A stretch of 64,000 bases of DNA. Origin: Tillus elongatus. Taxonomy: Eukaryota; Arthropoda; Insecta; Coleoptera; Cleridae. Shown here piece after piece: positions 47,478 to 64,000 of this stretch (its first letter is position 1; every line of letters begins with the position of its first letter). The notes under the pieces are model-generated. The model did not search any database, was not told the origin of the DNA, and saw only the letters and a list, made by a program, of their open reading frames with translations. The position numbers and the translations under genes were made by a program. Location of the stretch: the NCBI GenBank assembly GCA_964006375.1, contig OZ023269.1, positions 9,665,926-9,729,925 of the forward strand. Direction: 5' to 3'.

Positions 47478-48680
47478 ATTTTTTTCTCCCTCAGGGCTCG
47501 TCCGCGTCTTTGCCGCCCAGTAGCACCGCAGCCTTTTGGCTTATGGTGCATGCCCTTTGTGTTTTCTACCCCACCCATTCCAAAATCACTGTGCCTTGAA
47601 CTAGTCTGCACAGCAATTGGCAGGGTGAAGTTTTGTATTGCTCTGTCTACGGTCTAGGCTGACCGTAGATCAGTTGCCTTTTGCGGTCCAGAGCTTTACA
47701 CTCGCACAAGATGTGCTGGGCTGATTCCCCCCTCACCGCAGAGTCTGTATGCAAGGTCCCCCTCGAACCGCCTTATTTTATGCAGGGGTTTCTTGACGGC
47801 CATGTGTCCCGTCAAGAGTACTGTTATGTTTCTGAGCTGTCCTCTGCTAAGATTTAGCAGCTCCACAGCTCTCTTTGAACTGGGATCCTCATTACTGACT
47901 TTCCATGTCGGAGCCCTGGACAGTCTGCCTAGTACACCTTGTGTTGGTTTCTGACCCAGGACTTAATGGCTCCCCTGCAGTGCTCTTTGTCACGCCCAGA
48001 GCGGGTTCTGGTCCCATAAATGGTTCTGCTGACCCTGTCTTCGCGAGACAATCAATTTCTTCATTGCCTTTGGTCCCCGAGTGACCGGGCACCCAGATGA
48101 GGGTGACCTCATTTTGCCCAGCCAGGACACTCGTCTCGTCTCGACACTCACTCACCAGCCAGGAATTTACCCGTGGGCTACTTAGGGCATTAAGGGCTGC
48201 CTGGCTGTCTGTGGCTATGCGGATCCGCTTGTTGGTGTAGCCCCTCCTCTTGTTCTCCCGCACACAGTGCAGGATGGCGTACATTTCGGCCTGAAAGACC
48301 GTTGCATGGGCTCCGAGGGAAATACTATGACTTACCCTCGGTCCTTTCGAATAAACACGGCCCCCGTCCCACGCTACCCGCCGGATCCGTTCGTGAACCA
48401 GACGAGCGCGTCCCGTGGTAAGCCCGGCGTCTCCTCCCGCCATGCCTCGCGGTCGGGGATTTACAGTGTAAAATTGTTTTCCCTGCAGATTCGTTGGCTC
48501 GCGAAGTCTGACCTCATTTCAAGCATGCGCTCCTTCACAATCTCCTGAATTTTGCAGTGGTCCCTGAAGCTTGAGTTGATTTTCAGTCTACCATTGCAGG
48601 CTAGTCTGTATAGTCCTAGCCTGGTCTCCCCCATGATAAGTAAGTGTAGGGAAGGCAGATCCAGAAACACCTCTAGGGAA
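47478..48680 (-). mobile_element. 5'-truncated LINE with RNase H domain
   Basis: The 3' end (plus-strand TTTTTTCTCCCTCAGGGCTC) equals that of the 4101 and 13710 copies. From 48443 the minus strand encodes the RNase H: GRVYSKGPRVSHSISLGAHA, TVFQAEMYAILHCVRENK, IATDSQAALNAL and EVTLIWVPGHSGTKGNEEID with LAKTGS. These include the Glu, Asp and His of the active site. The downstream AVELLNLSRGQLRN-like and Cys/His tail is at 47700-47880. Frameshifts near 48010 and elsewhere. The family therefore pairs RT with a 3' RNase H, as in I/R1-like clades. Confidence 0.88.
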
Positions 48681-48958
48681 TATTACTGACAAGATTAAGT
48701 TTTCTTGGCGTAATAAGGTAAAGAAGTACCAGAAAAATGACTGAAAATGTTATAGCTTTTCTTCTTTAAACGTCAAAGTCGCGATTTGAAACGTCAAAAT
48801 TTCATCGTGTGGGTTTTCCTTCCCGTTCTACATACCTACAATAAACATTTTTTCGGAACAACCCCCAAGAAAGTTACGGGACCTGTGGCTAATGCGGGGT
48901 AGACTGAGTGTAAAGGAGGTATGGCTTCAAAATGTAAAATATTCTTAAAGCTAAAAGC
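48681..48958. other. Unassigned, D-like fragment at the left
   Basis: AAACGTCAAAGTCGCGATTT (about 48767) recalls the D module. The rest, with CAAGAAAGTTACGGGACC, partly matches 49905-49925 on the opposite strand. Confidence 0.4.
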
Positions 48959-49796
<838 letters not shown>

Positions 49797-51072
49797 AAGG
49801 CAGTTCTTAGAGGTCCGACTGAGTTGTTCTTTCGTATTTTCCGCTCATATTTATTTTTATCTTCCCCGCAAAGCACCAGCATTCACTCCTGGTCCCGTAA
49901 CTTTCTTGAGATTTGTTTGCAAGAATTTTTTCTTGTGGTTTGTGCATGCATGGGGGTTCTAAACATGTTTCTGAAATCAATTTTCCAAAAATCCTCCGGG
50001 AGGTAAACTGCAAATTTACCATAAAAGTGAAAAAATGAATTTGCGAAGTCCCTCTCTTCATACAGTAAATCGATAAACGGACCAACCTATATCCAGTAAT
50101 AAGGGTTAGGACGTCACAAGTGCGTTGAGGTAGCGTATTTTCATAAAAAAATTAATTATATCTAATTTTCTGTTAAATTATCATCAAAAATAATAAAGTT
50201 AGAAGGTTGGTACGCAAGTAGCCTATATGTAATATATAGAGACTATAGCACGTCCCAAATTTCGAGTTCATTTCTTCATTCAAAACCGAATTTTCAACGA
50301 AACAAAAATTATAATCACAACAGAACCACAAAATAATAACAGAGAATTATGCGCCAGATGCGTATTTCAACAGCGAAGTTGTCTTTATCAGCAGCTGTCG
50401 CTAAATAGTTCAGCGAGAGCTACTGATTAGGACAACCTAAAAGTTACTCACCTGACGATCTGTTATTCGGCTTATTTTACATCAACGCACATTTATTTAA
50501 AAGAAAATGGTAATAATATCCCTTCAGAACCAATTTTTAATTACATTCACTAAGGCCAACTAACCAATAAATTAACTACCATTATTTCGTACACAAATAT
50601 AAATGCAGTAAAACAAACATACCACGGTGCCAGGGACCGATGGGAACTAAATCGCAATTTTATTGGGAAGAAGTTCAAAACAATATAAAACTGTCATCGA
50701 TGGTTAATTATGTAGACTCCACTTTCCTACTACGTAAGTCATAGTCATAACTTATGGCTATAATTTATTTCAAGTAGCTATAAGTACTTGAAATTAGATC
50801 ACACGATATGATCTTGCAGTTCTTGCAGTTTCCGCTGACGCAATAAAGCTGACCATGTTTATAAACTGATAGGTAGATTAATACAAAAATCGATATTTTT
50901 CGACCCTCTATAAACAACTTAAAAATATGATTAACCCTTAGATACCCAAGCTTATGAAATCCCCATTAAAACCTAAGCGAGGTCACTGTGGTACCCCAGC
51001 GATTTTCTTTTACACCTGTTTTGTAAATAAACTCAATTCATGTTACAGAATTAAAACGGCATACATAATAAA
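49797..51072. other. Unassigned, with a decayed TA-core end and a Penelope-like motif
   Basis: 50108-50148 (ACGTCACAAGTGCGTTGAGG then TAGCGTATTTTCAT) is a mutated TA-core terminal stem-loop with about 180 bp of related sequence. On the minus strand 50415-50350 reads CTGATAAAGACAACTTCGCT then GTTGAAATACGC, a small stem between CTGATAAAG and GAAA as in Penelope-like ends. No gene seen at 50430-51070. Confidence 0.4.
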
Positions 51073-51142
51073 AAGTCTGACGCAGCAAGTGCGTTATGGT
51101 AGCGAATTTTCATAAAAATGTTTTTAATGTCAAATATGTCTT
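51073..51142 (+). mobile_element. Fragment of a TA-core E module
   Basis: CTGACGCAGCAAGTGCGTTA followed by the first 50 bp of E (CATAAAAATGTTTTTAATGT). It is cut by the start of copy 10. Confidence 0.8.
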
Positions 51143-51987
<845 letters not shown>

Positions 51988-52070
51988 GCTTTTTTGAAAG
52001 AGAAAGACAACAAATTTGGTAGATAGTATAACCCTTGTGGTCAAAAGGATTTTATTGTTAAAAAAAAAGT

Positions 52071-53100
52071 CTGGACGCAGTAAGTGCGTTATGGATGTGA
52101 ATTTTCATAAACATATTTTTAATATCAAGCAGACATTACTCTGGTTACCGGTATATCCTATATAGTAGAAACAATGTGCCATATTACTTGTTGTTTGAAA
52201 ATGTACAAAAAATTTCCGAAAATAAACTTAAATTGTTGGTTTCCTAGTCAAAAAAACTTATGTTAATAGCAAATTGAGTTATTGAAATTTGAAGGATTTA
52301 ATGAAAATTCGCTACCAAAACTCAGCTACTGCGTCTCGATTTTTTTTCTTACAAACATGCATCATATTTCGATAAAAAATGCAAAAATTCAACAATATAG
52401 GGTGTTCGAAAAAAACAATTGTAGGGATCACCAACGACTTATGGACCACCCTGTAATTAGCAAAATATTTTTATAAGATGCAGCTCAAGATAATTAACGT
52501 ATACAGCTTTTTCTCGTATCTTGTATAATAACAATTATATTGAGCTTTACCGTAGAAATGGGTCACCGTGTATATAAGTAAACAGATAAAAACTTAAAGT
52601 AACCCCGAATATGAATTCTAGGGGCCTATTTTGCGCTCATTTAAAGAATTCTTTTAAAAAATCAAAAGTCACGGTCTCCTCATTAACGAATTTCTTCTAC
52701 GAACATTATCTAAAAATTATAGACCGTTAAATCATAGACTTAACTAAACCTACAGCCAAAGCATCAACTTAACTAAACCTACAGCCAAAGCACCAGAGAA
52801 AGGGTCTATTTGAAATGAATTTCCTGTAAATATTTTAGTAAAATGAAGGACAATGACGGTTGAAGCTGAAACTTAGGGGTTTACAAGTTTGCAGAACACT
52901 CTTCTTGCGACATTTTCTTTACATCATCCGTATATGTTGCAGGTTCTTTGCCTTTGCGAATTTTGACCTTTGAAATCGAGACTTTTACGTTTTGAGGAAA
53001 AGTCTTTTTTTTTTCTTTAACTGCCCATAACTTTTTTGTCTTTAAAATTGCAGACCTAAATTTTGGTACGTGGTTCACTCTCTATAATATAACGCGCACC
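52071..53100 (-). mobile_element. TA-core element copy 11, diverged long type
   Basis: An E-like unit (52071-52345) has mutated ends (CTGGACGCAGTAAGTGCG and CTCAGCTACTGCGTCTCG). D-like sequence with ACAATGACGGTTGAAGCTGA follows. A decayed reverse A module (52575-52700) is embedded. It has lost its (TA)n tract and is more diverged than the other copies, so likely older. Confidence 0.7.
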
Positions 53101-53149
53101 AAATTTGGTTGCCCCTACATTGTTTAAAAAGGGGTTTGAAGTGTTTCAA

Positions 53150-53349
53150 CCATTATAAAAAACTGTAAAATATATTAAACAAAAAGAATCACCTAAAAAA
53201 AATTACACAATATTCTCAGGTATTGAGCCCACATTTTTACAATTATAGAATAAAGCGCCTCAGGCACCTAAAATCATGAGATACAATAATTGTTGCTTCA
53301 AATGAGGGACATTACAAGTAGGTATTCTGGGTATTTCTTTATTTTAATT
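53150..53349 (-). repeat. tRNA-like repeat, copy 1 (diverged), and hAT target site
   Basis: Minus strand of 53216-53268 has GGGCTCAATACC in the place of a B box. It resembles the better copy at 60495-60561. The TTTTAATT at 53342-53349 is the left target duplication of the hAT-type element. Confidence 0.45.
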
Positions 53350-55109
<1,760 letters not shown>

Positions 55110-55117
55110 TTTTAATT

Positions 55118-55438
55118 ACAATGTACGTTTTGTATTAACAAGGGTATAGTAACGAACAAGCCATTATTTTTACTTAGGTTTAAACAAAAGAATTTTAGAA
55201 GAAAGGTGTAAAATACATATTTAAAAATAAAACTTTTACTTGCAAAAATTGCATAAGAAACAGTTAAAAGTTTTTTCGGTTATCGAACCCAGTTCCGTAT
55301 AATTATAAACGAACTACAAACAACTAAATATCCAACTGACGAATATCTACAACGCTGTTTCCAACATGAAACAACTTGTCGCTTATTTGTTTATTCCAAT
55401 TACGTTAAAGAAATAATACACTATGAATTGTAGTTATA
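55118..55438 (-). repeat. tRNA-like repeat family, copy 2 (left part)
   Basis: From about 55200 the sequence parallels 60430-60690: a B-box-like GGAACTGGGTTCGATAACC (minus strand) near 55280, then CTTATTTGTTTATTCCAATT. It continues after TA-core copy 13 at 56763-57035. Confidence 0.6.
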
Positions 55439-55569
55439 TTAGTGAATTTTCTTAAAAAAAATTCACTAATGAGGAGATCCCGACTTTTGAATTTTGAAAA
55501 AATTTCTTCAAATGAGCGCTAATTAGGCCCCCCAGAAAACATATCCGGGGTCAGTTTCAATTTTTATAT

Positions 55570-55655
<86 letters not shown>

Positions 55656-56757
55656 CACACCGATAACTCAAAAAATAATGGGCCGATTTTGATTAAATAT
55701 GGTGAAAAAATTCCTTTTGCAAATGGCTTGGATAAGTTCGTTAACCAAGAAAATCTGCCCAGGTTTTCCCGGAAAATTTTGTGTTTTCTTTCGAAAAAAA
55801 TTTATATCTCCGGAATTAACAAAGAAAGGGCAACCAAATTTGGCACGCAGGCATATATGTAAGTTACCTACCAAAATTTAGCTATGTAGGTCAAAAGACA
55901 AAAAAGTTATAGGCATTTAAAGGAAAATAAATTGGGGTTTTCCTCAAAACGTCAAAGTGGCGATTTAAAATGTCAAAATTGGCAACATTTAGGCAAATAA
56001 CTTGAATCTAATACGGGCTCTAGAAATAAAATGTCTCAAGAAGGATGTTTTACAAGCCCTAAAGTCTTAGTTTCAACCGTCATTGTCCTTCATTTTACTA
56101 AAATATTTGCAGAAAATTCATTTCAAATAGACCCTTTCTCTGATGATTGGCAGTAGCCTTAGCTATAGAGTTTATCGTTTAATGGTATATAATTTTTGTC
56201 GAATTTTCGTAAAAAATCAATAAAGCTCAATATATCCGTTATTATATAAGATATGAAAAAAATTTGTATATATTAATTATAGGGTGTCTTGAGCTACATC
56301 TTAAAAAATTATTGTTACAATCACAGGATGGCCCATAAGTCGTTGGTGATACGAATTTCCTTTTTTTTTAATCAAACACGCCTTATGTTATTGCATTTTT
56401 GAATTTTCCATCGAAATATAATGCATGTTTGTAAGAAAAGAAATTCTGGACGCACCAAGTGCGTTATGGTAGCGAATTTTGATCAAATGTTTCAAATTTG
56501 AACAGCTCAATTTGCTATTAACCTATAAGGTTGATCAAGAAACGTGTTTTTTCGGGAACACTTTAAGTTTACTTTTGGAAATTTTTGTACATTTTCACAC
56601 AATAAAGTTATTTTGATGAAACATGGCACATTGTTTTTAGTACATAGGTTATACTGGTAACCAAATTTGATGCCTGCTTTCTTAAAAAAACATACATATT
56701 TGTTATAAAAAATATTTTTATGAAAATTCACTACCATAACGCACTTGCTGCGTCCAG
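55439..56757 (+). mobile_element. TA-core element copy 13, full-length long type (reference copy)
   Basis: A 55439-55560, (TA)n 55571-55652, C 55653-55830, D 55860-56445, E 56446-56757. Palindromic TTAGTGAATTTTCTTAAAAA start; terminal stem-loop ACGCACTTGCTGCGT followed by CCAG and a T run. It is inserted in a copy of the tRNA-like repeat, whose halves resume on both sides, so its borders can be read directly. Confidence 0.93.
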
Positions 56758-56762
56758 AGTTT

Positions 56763-57035
56763 TTTTTAAATATTTTCATTCACTAACCCTACTCTTACTT
56801 GCAGTTAACTAAATTGTATTTAAAATTTAACACCGGCAGACCAAATAAACAACTGATTTTTGCTTTAAAATATTTATCTTTGCAGCTAGGTGTTCTATGA
56901 TAGTAGGTATTATACCTACTTAAATGTTTTATTTGTAAAATTTAAAAGTAATCAAAATAAGTACACATGATGACCTTTCACAACTTGCAACTAACATTTT
57001 GGCTGTAATCCGCAATCTTAATAAAATCAAAAATT
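56763..57035 (-). repeat. tRNA-like repeat family, copy 2 (right part)
   Basis: Matches 60700-60970 (ACTGATTTTTGCTTTAAAAT versus GACTGACTTTTATTTTAAAA, and GCAACTAACATTTTGGCTGTAA-like ends). Confidence 0.6.
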
Positions 57036-59062
<2,027 letters not shown>

Positions 59063-59067
59063 AAAAC

Positions 59068-60207
59068 TCTGGACGCAGCAAGTGCGTTATGGTAGTGAAT
59101 TTTCATAAAAATGTTTTTAATAGCAAATATGTTTTTTAAAGAAAGCAGGCACCAAATTTGGTTACCAGTATAATCTATATATTAGAACCAATGTACCATG
59201 TTTCATCAAAATAACTTTATTGTTTGAAAATGTACAAAAATTTCCGAAAGTAAACTTAAATTGTTCCCGAAAAAACAGGTTTTCTGGTCAACCTTATAGG
59301 TTAATAGCAAATTGATTCAAAATTTGAAGCATTTAATGAAAATTCGATACCATAACGCACTTGCTGCGTCCCGAATTTCTTTTCTTACAAATATGTATTA
59401 TATTTCGATGGAAAATACAAAAATGCAATAACATAGGGCGTGTTCGATTAAAAAAATTCACTAAAAAAAAAAGAAAATTTGAATCGCCAACGATTTATGG
59501 GCCAGCCTGTAATTGTGGAAATATTTTTTAAGATGTAGCTTAAGACACCCTACAATTAATGTATACAACTTTTTTTCGTAACTTGCATAATAACGGATAT
59601 ATTGCGCTTTAATGATTTTTTACGAAAATTCGACAAAAATGATATACCATTAAACGATAAAATCTATAGCCAACACTACTGCTAAAGCATCAGAGAAGGG
59701 GTCTATTTTAAATGAATTTTCTGGGAATATTTTAGTAAAATAAAGGACAATGACGATTGAAACTAAGAGCTCAGGCTTTGTAAAACATTATTCTTGAGAC
59801 ATTTTCCTTCCATATATCATATTAATTTCAGGTTCATTGCCTAAATATAAACAATTTTGACGATTAAAATCGCGACTTTGACATTTTGAGGTTAACCCAA
59901 ATTTATTTTTCTTTAAATGCATATAACTTTTTTGCCCTTTAATCTACAGCGATAAATTTTGGTATGTAGGTTACCTATAATGATATAATATGTACCAAAT
60001 TTCGTTGCCCTTACTTTGTTAATTCCGGAGATATAATTTTTTTTCGATTTTTTTCGAAGGAAAACACAAAATTTTCCGGGAAAACCTCGGCGGATTTTCC
60101 TGGCTAACGAACTTATCCAAGCCACTCGCGAAAGGAAGGTACTCACCTAATTTTATCAAAATCGGTCCATTATTTTTTTAGTTACAGGTGTGACACTTAA
60201 ATATATA

Positions 60208-60288
<81 letters not shown>

Positions 60289-60420
60289 ATATAAAGTCTG
60301 AAACTGACCTCGGATTTGGGTTCCAGGGGTCCTAAATAGCGGTCATTTGAAGAAATTTTTTCAAAATTCAAAAGTCGAGATCTCCTGATTAGTGATTTTT
60401 TTAAAGAAAATTCACTAAAA
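59068..60420 (-). mobile_element. TA-core element copy 15, full-length long type
   Basis: E 59068-59372, D to about 59945, C to 60195, (TA)n 60209-60284, A to 60420. It lies 5 bp from copy 14 in the same orientation. Confidence 0.9.
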
Positions 60421-60975
60421 ATAAGAATCACCTTGTACTGCACTTTCAATTAAGTACCATAATTATTGTAAAATCTGTTAAAAAAATTAAAAAGGTGTAA
60501 CTGGGTATAGAACCCACAACTTACAATTATGAGCCTCACTACGTAGTAACTGAGCTAATGAAAAACATCTCAAACTTTGTTTCAAACGGGAAATAACTAG
60601 AAAGGCTTTGCATGCTTCTTTATTCCAATTATTGAACTAAAATTTTAGCGACAATATTGTATAAATTATGGAAATATCTTAATTTTTTATTTACTACTAT
60701 ACTGCTACTTGCTATTTATTATATTACATTAATAGTTTATTCTCCACAAACACAGTAAACAGACTGACTTTTATTTTAAAATATTTATGTGTGGGGATAA
60801 AAAAGAAGCTCACAGTTAGATATCATGGTATTACATGTTTCATTTATAAAATTAAAAAGTAATTGCAGTAAATATACTTACTTAATGATTTTTCACAATG
60901 TGCAAATAAGCTAATATTTGCAGTAAGTCCTTATAATAAATGATGAGAATTAGTACTTGCCTTTATTACGTTTTT
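60421..60975 (-). repeat. tRNA-like repeat family, copy 3 (uninterrupted)
   Basis: Minus strand 60561-60495 reads TCATTAGCTCAGTTACTACG, GGCTCATAATTGTAAG and TGTGGGTTCTATACCC. This is an A box (TTAGCTCAGT), an anticodon-loop-like CTCATAA and a B box (GGTTCTATACC). It looks like a tRNA-Met-derived head, degenerate in the acceptor stem. About 410 bp of shared downstream/upstream body is common to copies 2 and 3. It could be a SINE or an old tRNA pseudogene captured in a longer repeat. Confidence 0.6.
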
Positions 60976-62579
60976 AACTAGGAACCACAATCACTGTACC
61001 TATGCAATAAAAATTAGTGTGGTTTATTTATCTCCATTAATTATACTGGACGTCATACAAAATAATCTAGAGTTTGTGCTTCTATTCAATACAGTTTTAT
61101 AAACAATAAAAAATATATATCATGATGCTATTAGTCCGTTACATCTTCAATTAAAGACTTTACTTTAGCTACAAACCTTTACTTAGCCATTTAAAACAGA
61201 CACTTATATTAAAAAATAACTAGATATTAGGTTAAAAATTCACGAATCAAATAATATAAATCAGAGAGTTTGAAAAACCTTGTTTCCGCTGCCATTATTA
61301 TATCAAATATACAAAAGTATCCATCTGTCAAACGCCTGGCAGTTATGCAATTTCTATACACACACGACTAGTTCGGCGAGTCGTGGTAGAGGGCAGCAGG
61401 ATATACATGTAACGGTTGGACATTAAACAATACTGATAAAACTGCAGATAATTTTATGTGAATCTAATGGAATGGAGGATGGGGATCATGGATGAAGAGG
61501 ATCTTCAACTTCAGCTTCAGATGAAGAGGAAGCATGCTCAGGTGCTATAAAATGCATATTTAGTGGTATCCTGTCAAGAGTTGCCACTAATTTTTGGAAG
61601 GGGAGGAGAAATTCTCCCCGCTATATCAATAAAACATAATTATTTAACTACACCGCAGTCATATTTCATATGTTGTGACTCGGCTTTAACCGATATAAAC
61701 TATTACAACACATTTTTAGACCGGACGACTGACGACTGTTTAGCTGACGAAATGTAGTTTCATTAAAGTTTAAGATGAGATTTTATCTTTCATAAAAGAT
61801 TCAAGCTAACTTTGTTAAGCCAAACACAAACAACTTTATCACGTCTATGCATGTGTTGTGGTTAATTTTATTTGACTAAATATTGTCAGCAATGTTCAGG
61901 ATTCATAAAAACTATCACCAAATCTTGTTAATATTGTTTTCTTATGAGAGTAACGATAAATTAAATTTGCAAATCAACTCGGTAAGTAAAATGGTAAAAT
62001 TAAGAGAGTTTAGTATAAGTAATAGGTATCTTTTCTACTACATAATATTTAGAAAATTTGTAAAAATCATGCATGCTTTGAGTTGAACAGAACCCGTAGA
62101 TCTTTACCCACTTGCGTTGAAATCAGTCAACAAAACTTTTACCTACATTTAGAGAAAGATTATTCTTGCTACAAGGAAAAATCTGAAACTGCTATAACTA
62201 CAATATATTATACCTTATGTTTATTTGGTTGGTGTATTAAAACTACACTTAAACTAATTATTAGACAAGGTTCTACTAGTTGGGTTGTGAATTAGAAGTT
62301 TCCTCTGGATTTAAGAAGTGAAGGAAGAAATAAAATTTAGATTCTGGAGAACTTTTATATGAATAACAAATCGACACGAAAAGTATTAGACATTCATTAC
62401 AGCTTTTATTTTGTTACTTTTCCAAAGCCAGGTGTCATTTCAAACAATTAATTCGGTTATAGTTTTTAAATCTGATATGAAAAAGTGAAATAAAAAATAT
62501 GGTTAAAAATACCCGCTTCTCCTCCCAAACGAGACGCTTAGGAAAGTATTTGAAATAAATAATATACAGTTAACAATTA
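60976..62579. other. Low-repeat region, small ORFs of unknown nature
   Basis: No element ends recognised. Plus-strand frames at 61563-61757 (MVSCQELPLIFGRGGEILPA), 61883-62086 and 62083-62295 (CVEISQQNFYLHLEKD, then FGWCIKTTLKLI) are open but short, and none shows a motif I recognise. 61490-61550 is Glu/Asp-codon-rich (GATGAAGAGG repeats). This is the longest stretch in the right half without the TA-core family and could contain exons of a host gene. Confidence 0.35.
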
Positions 62580-62917
62580 AATATATTAAGATAACTTTCA
62601 AAGATCTCCGAGAATAACAAAATATGGCAACCAACGTTGGTACGCAGATTAATGTTATAAAAAGTATATTATGTGCCAACATTTAAATCTCTAAGTTAGA
62701 AGCAAAATAAAGTTGTAACTATTTAATTTAAAAAAAAGTGGATGCCGTTGGTGGTCAGAGCACTGCACAAGACCAAAATATTGGATATGGCAAACAAAAT
62801 CTATTACAGGCTAATTTAAATTTTTTCTTAGCGCATATATAATTTTCGTAAAACAAATTGCGTAGATAATTTCTGTGAAAATTCACTACTATAACGCATT
62901 TGCCGCGTCAAGACTTT
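62580..62917 (+). mobile_element. Decayed TA-core F module and 3' end
   Basis: ATATGGCAACCAACGTTGGT, AGTATATTATGTGCCAACAT and AAGTTAGAAGCAAAATAAAG are a diverged F module. GAAAATTCACTACTATAACG then CATTTGCCGCGTC is the terminal stem-loop. A block at 62738-62812 (GGTGGTCAGAGCACTGCACA) also occurs at 47400-47470. Confidence 0.65.
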
Positions 62918-63167
62918 TTCTTTTATAAAAACGAACTCAACTTTCTATTTTTAAGTTAATAACCAGTTGTAACGCGACAACGTGACAACTCCGCACTAAC
63001 GGTGGAGTGTCGCTTCTGTTCGCACTAATATATCGTGGTGGATGTGGCGGTGGATCGAATTCTGGCCACCTGAATGGGCAAATTCAACTTAAAATTATGC
63101 ACATATTTTATACTGCTTTACCGTCTAACAATAATAAATTAATAATGTGCAACATCTTTTATCGATT

Positions 63168-64000
<833 letters not shown>

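Overview
This is a eukaryotic, AT-rich and strongly transposon-laden window, almost certainly from an arthropod and most likely an insect with a large genome. The evidence is: intron-split genes with short consensus splice sites, a Rheb GTPase with animal residues, an arthropod-type initiator in the LTR promoter, and mariner, rosa-like, piggyBac, Harbinger, hAT, Penelope-like, non-LTR and Ty3/gypsy elements. The order cannot be fixed from the sequence alone. There are no operons, rRNA genes or CRISPR arrays.

Host genes. The first three coding exons of Rheb lie on the minus strand: exon 1 at 36928-36976, exon 2 at 36801-36872, exon 3 at 12675-12882. Intron 2 is about 23.9 kb and is filled with nested transposons. 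The remaining exons must lie to the left of the window. A second likely host gene starts at 45290 on the plus strand (signal peptide exon, 65-bp intron, second exon with a good donor); its later exons were not found. A broken histone H1 copy lies at 42247-42725.

Dominant repeat. At least 16 copies or fragments of one modular non-autonomous family occur on both strands. In order the modules are: A, a 5' module with a TTAGTGAATTTTC palindrome; a long (TA)n tract; C, a block of about 155 bp present 1-4 times; D, about 600 bp, or F, about 170 bp; and E, about 310 bp. Long copies run A-(TA)n-C-D-E and short copies A-(TA)n-C-F. Both end in a stem-loop (ACGCA-CTTGC-TGCGT) next to an inverted copy of GAAAATTCACTA. 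Palindromic ends, a central microsatellite and a terminal stem-loop resemble the helentron-associated (HINE/DINE-1-like) non-autonomous rolling-circle elements. I call it the TA-core element below.

Layout: 1-8114 is decayed piggyBac, mariner, an LTR-like block, a minisatellite hit by a Harbinger element, and a PHD-finger non-LTR element. 8115-12600 holds a rosa-like element in a (TA)n tract and nested non-LTR fragments. 13480-15073 is a Penelope-like fragment split by a LINE, then mariner. 15715-21490 is TA-core copies, a 72-bp-arm hairpin and a roughly 0.9-kb CA/ACGC microsatellite. 21491-28146 is an intact young Ty3/gypsy element with a heat-shock-element-like promoter. 28445-33945 is Tc1, Penelope-like, and an intact rosa-like (DD41D) element with arms of about 670 bp, again in a (TA)n tract. 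34815-36283 is a long-inverted-repeat element. 37783-38958 carries two fold-back elements upstream of Rheb. 39470-43235 is non-LTR debris and the H1 copy. 43339-64000 is mainly TA-core copies, a degenerate mariner-type transposase, a LINE RNase H end, a hAT-type element with a perfect 8-bp target duplication, and a tRNA-like repeat family.

I did not find a clearly new multi-gene system. The most interesting items are the heat-shock-like array in the gypsy promoter, the hammerhead-like palindromes linked to Penelope-like ends, the TA-core family acting as an insertion sink, and the small secreted-protein gene.
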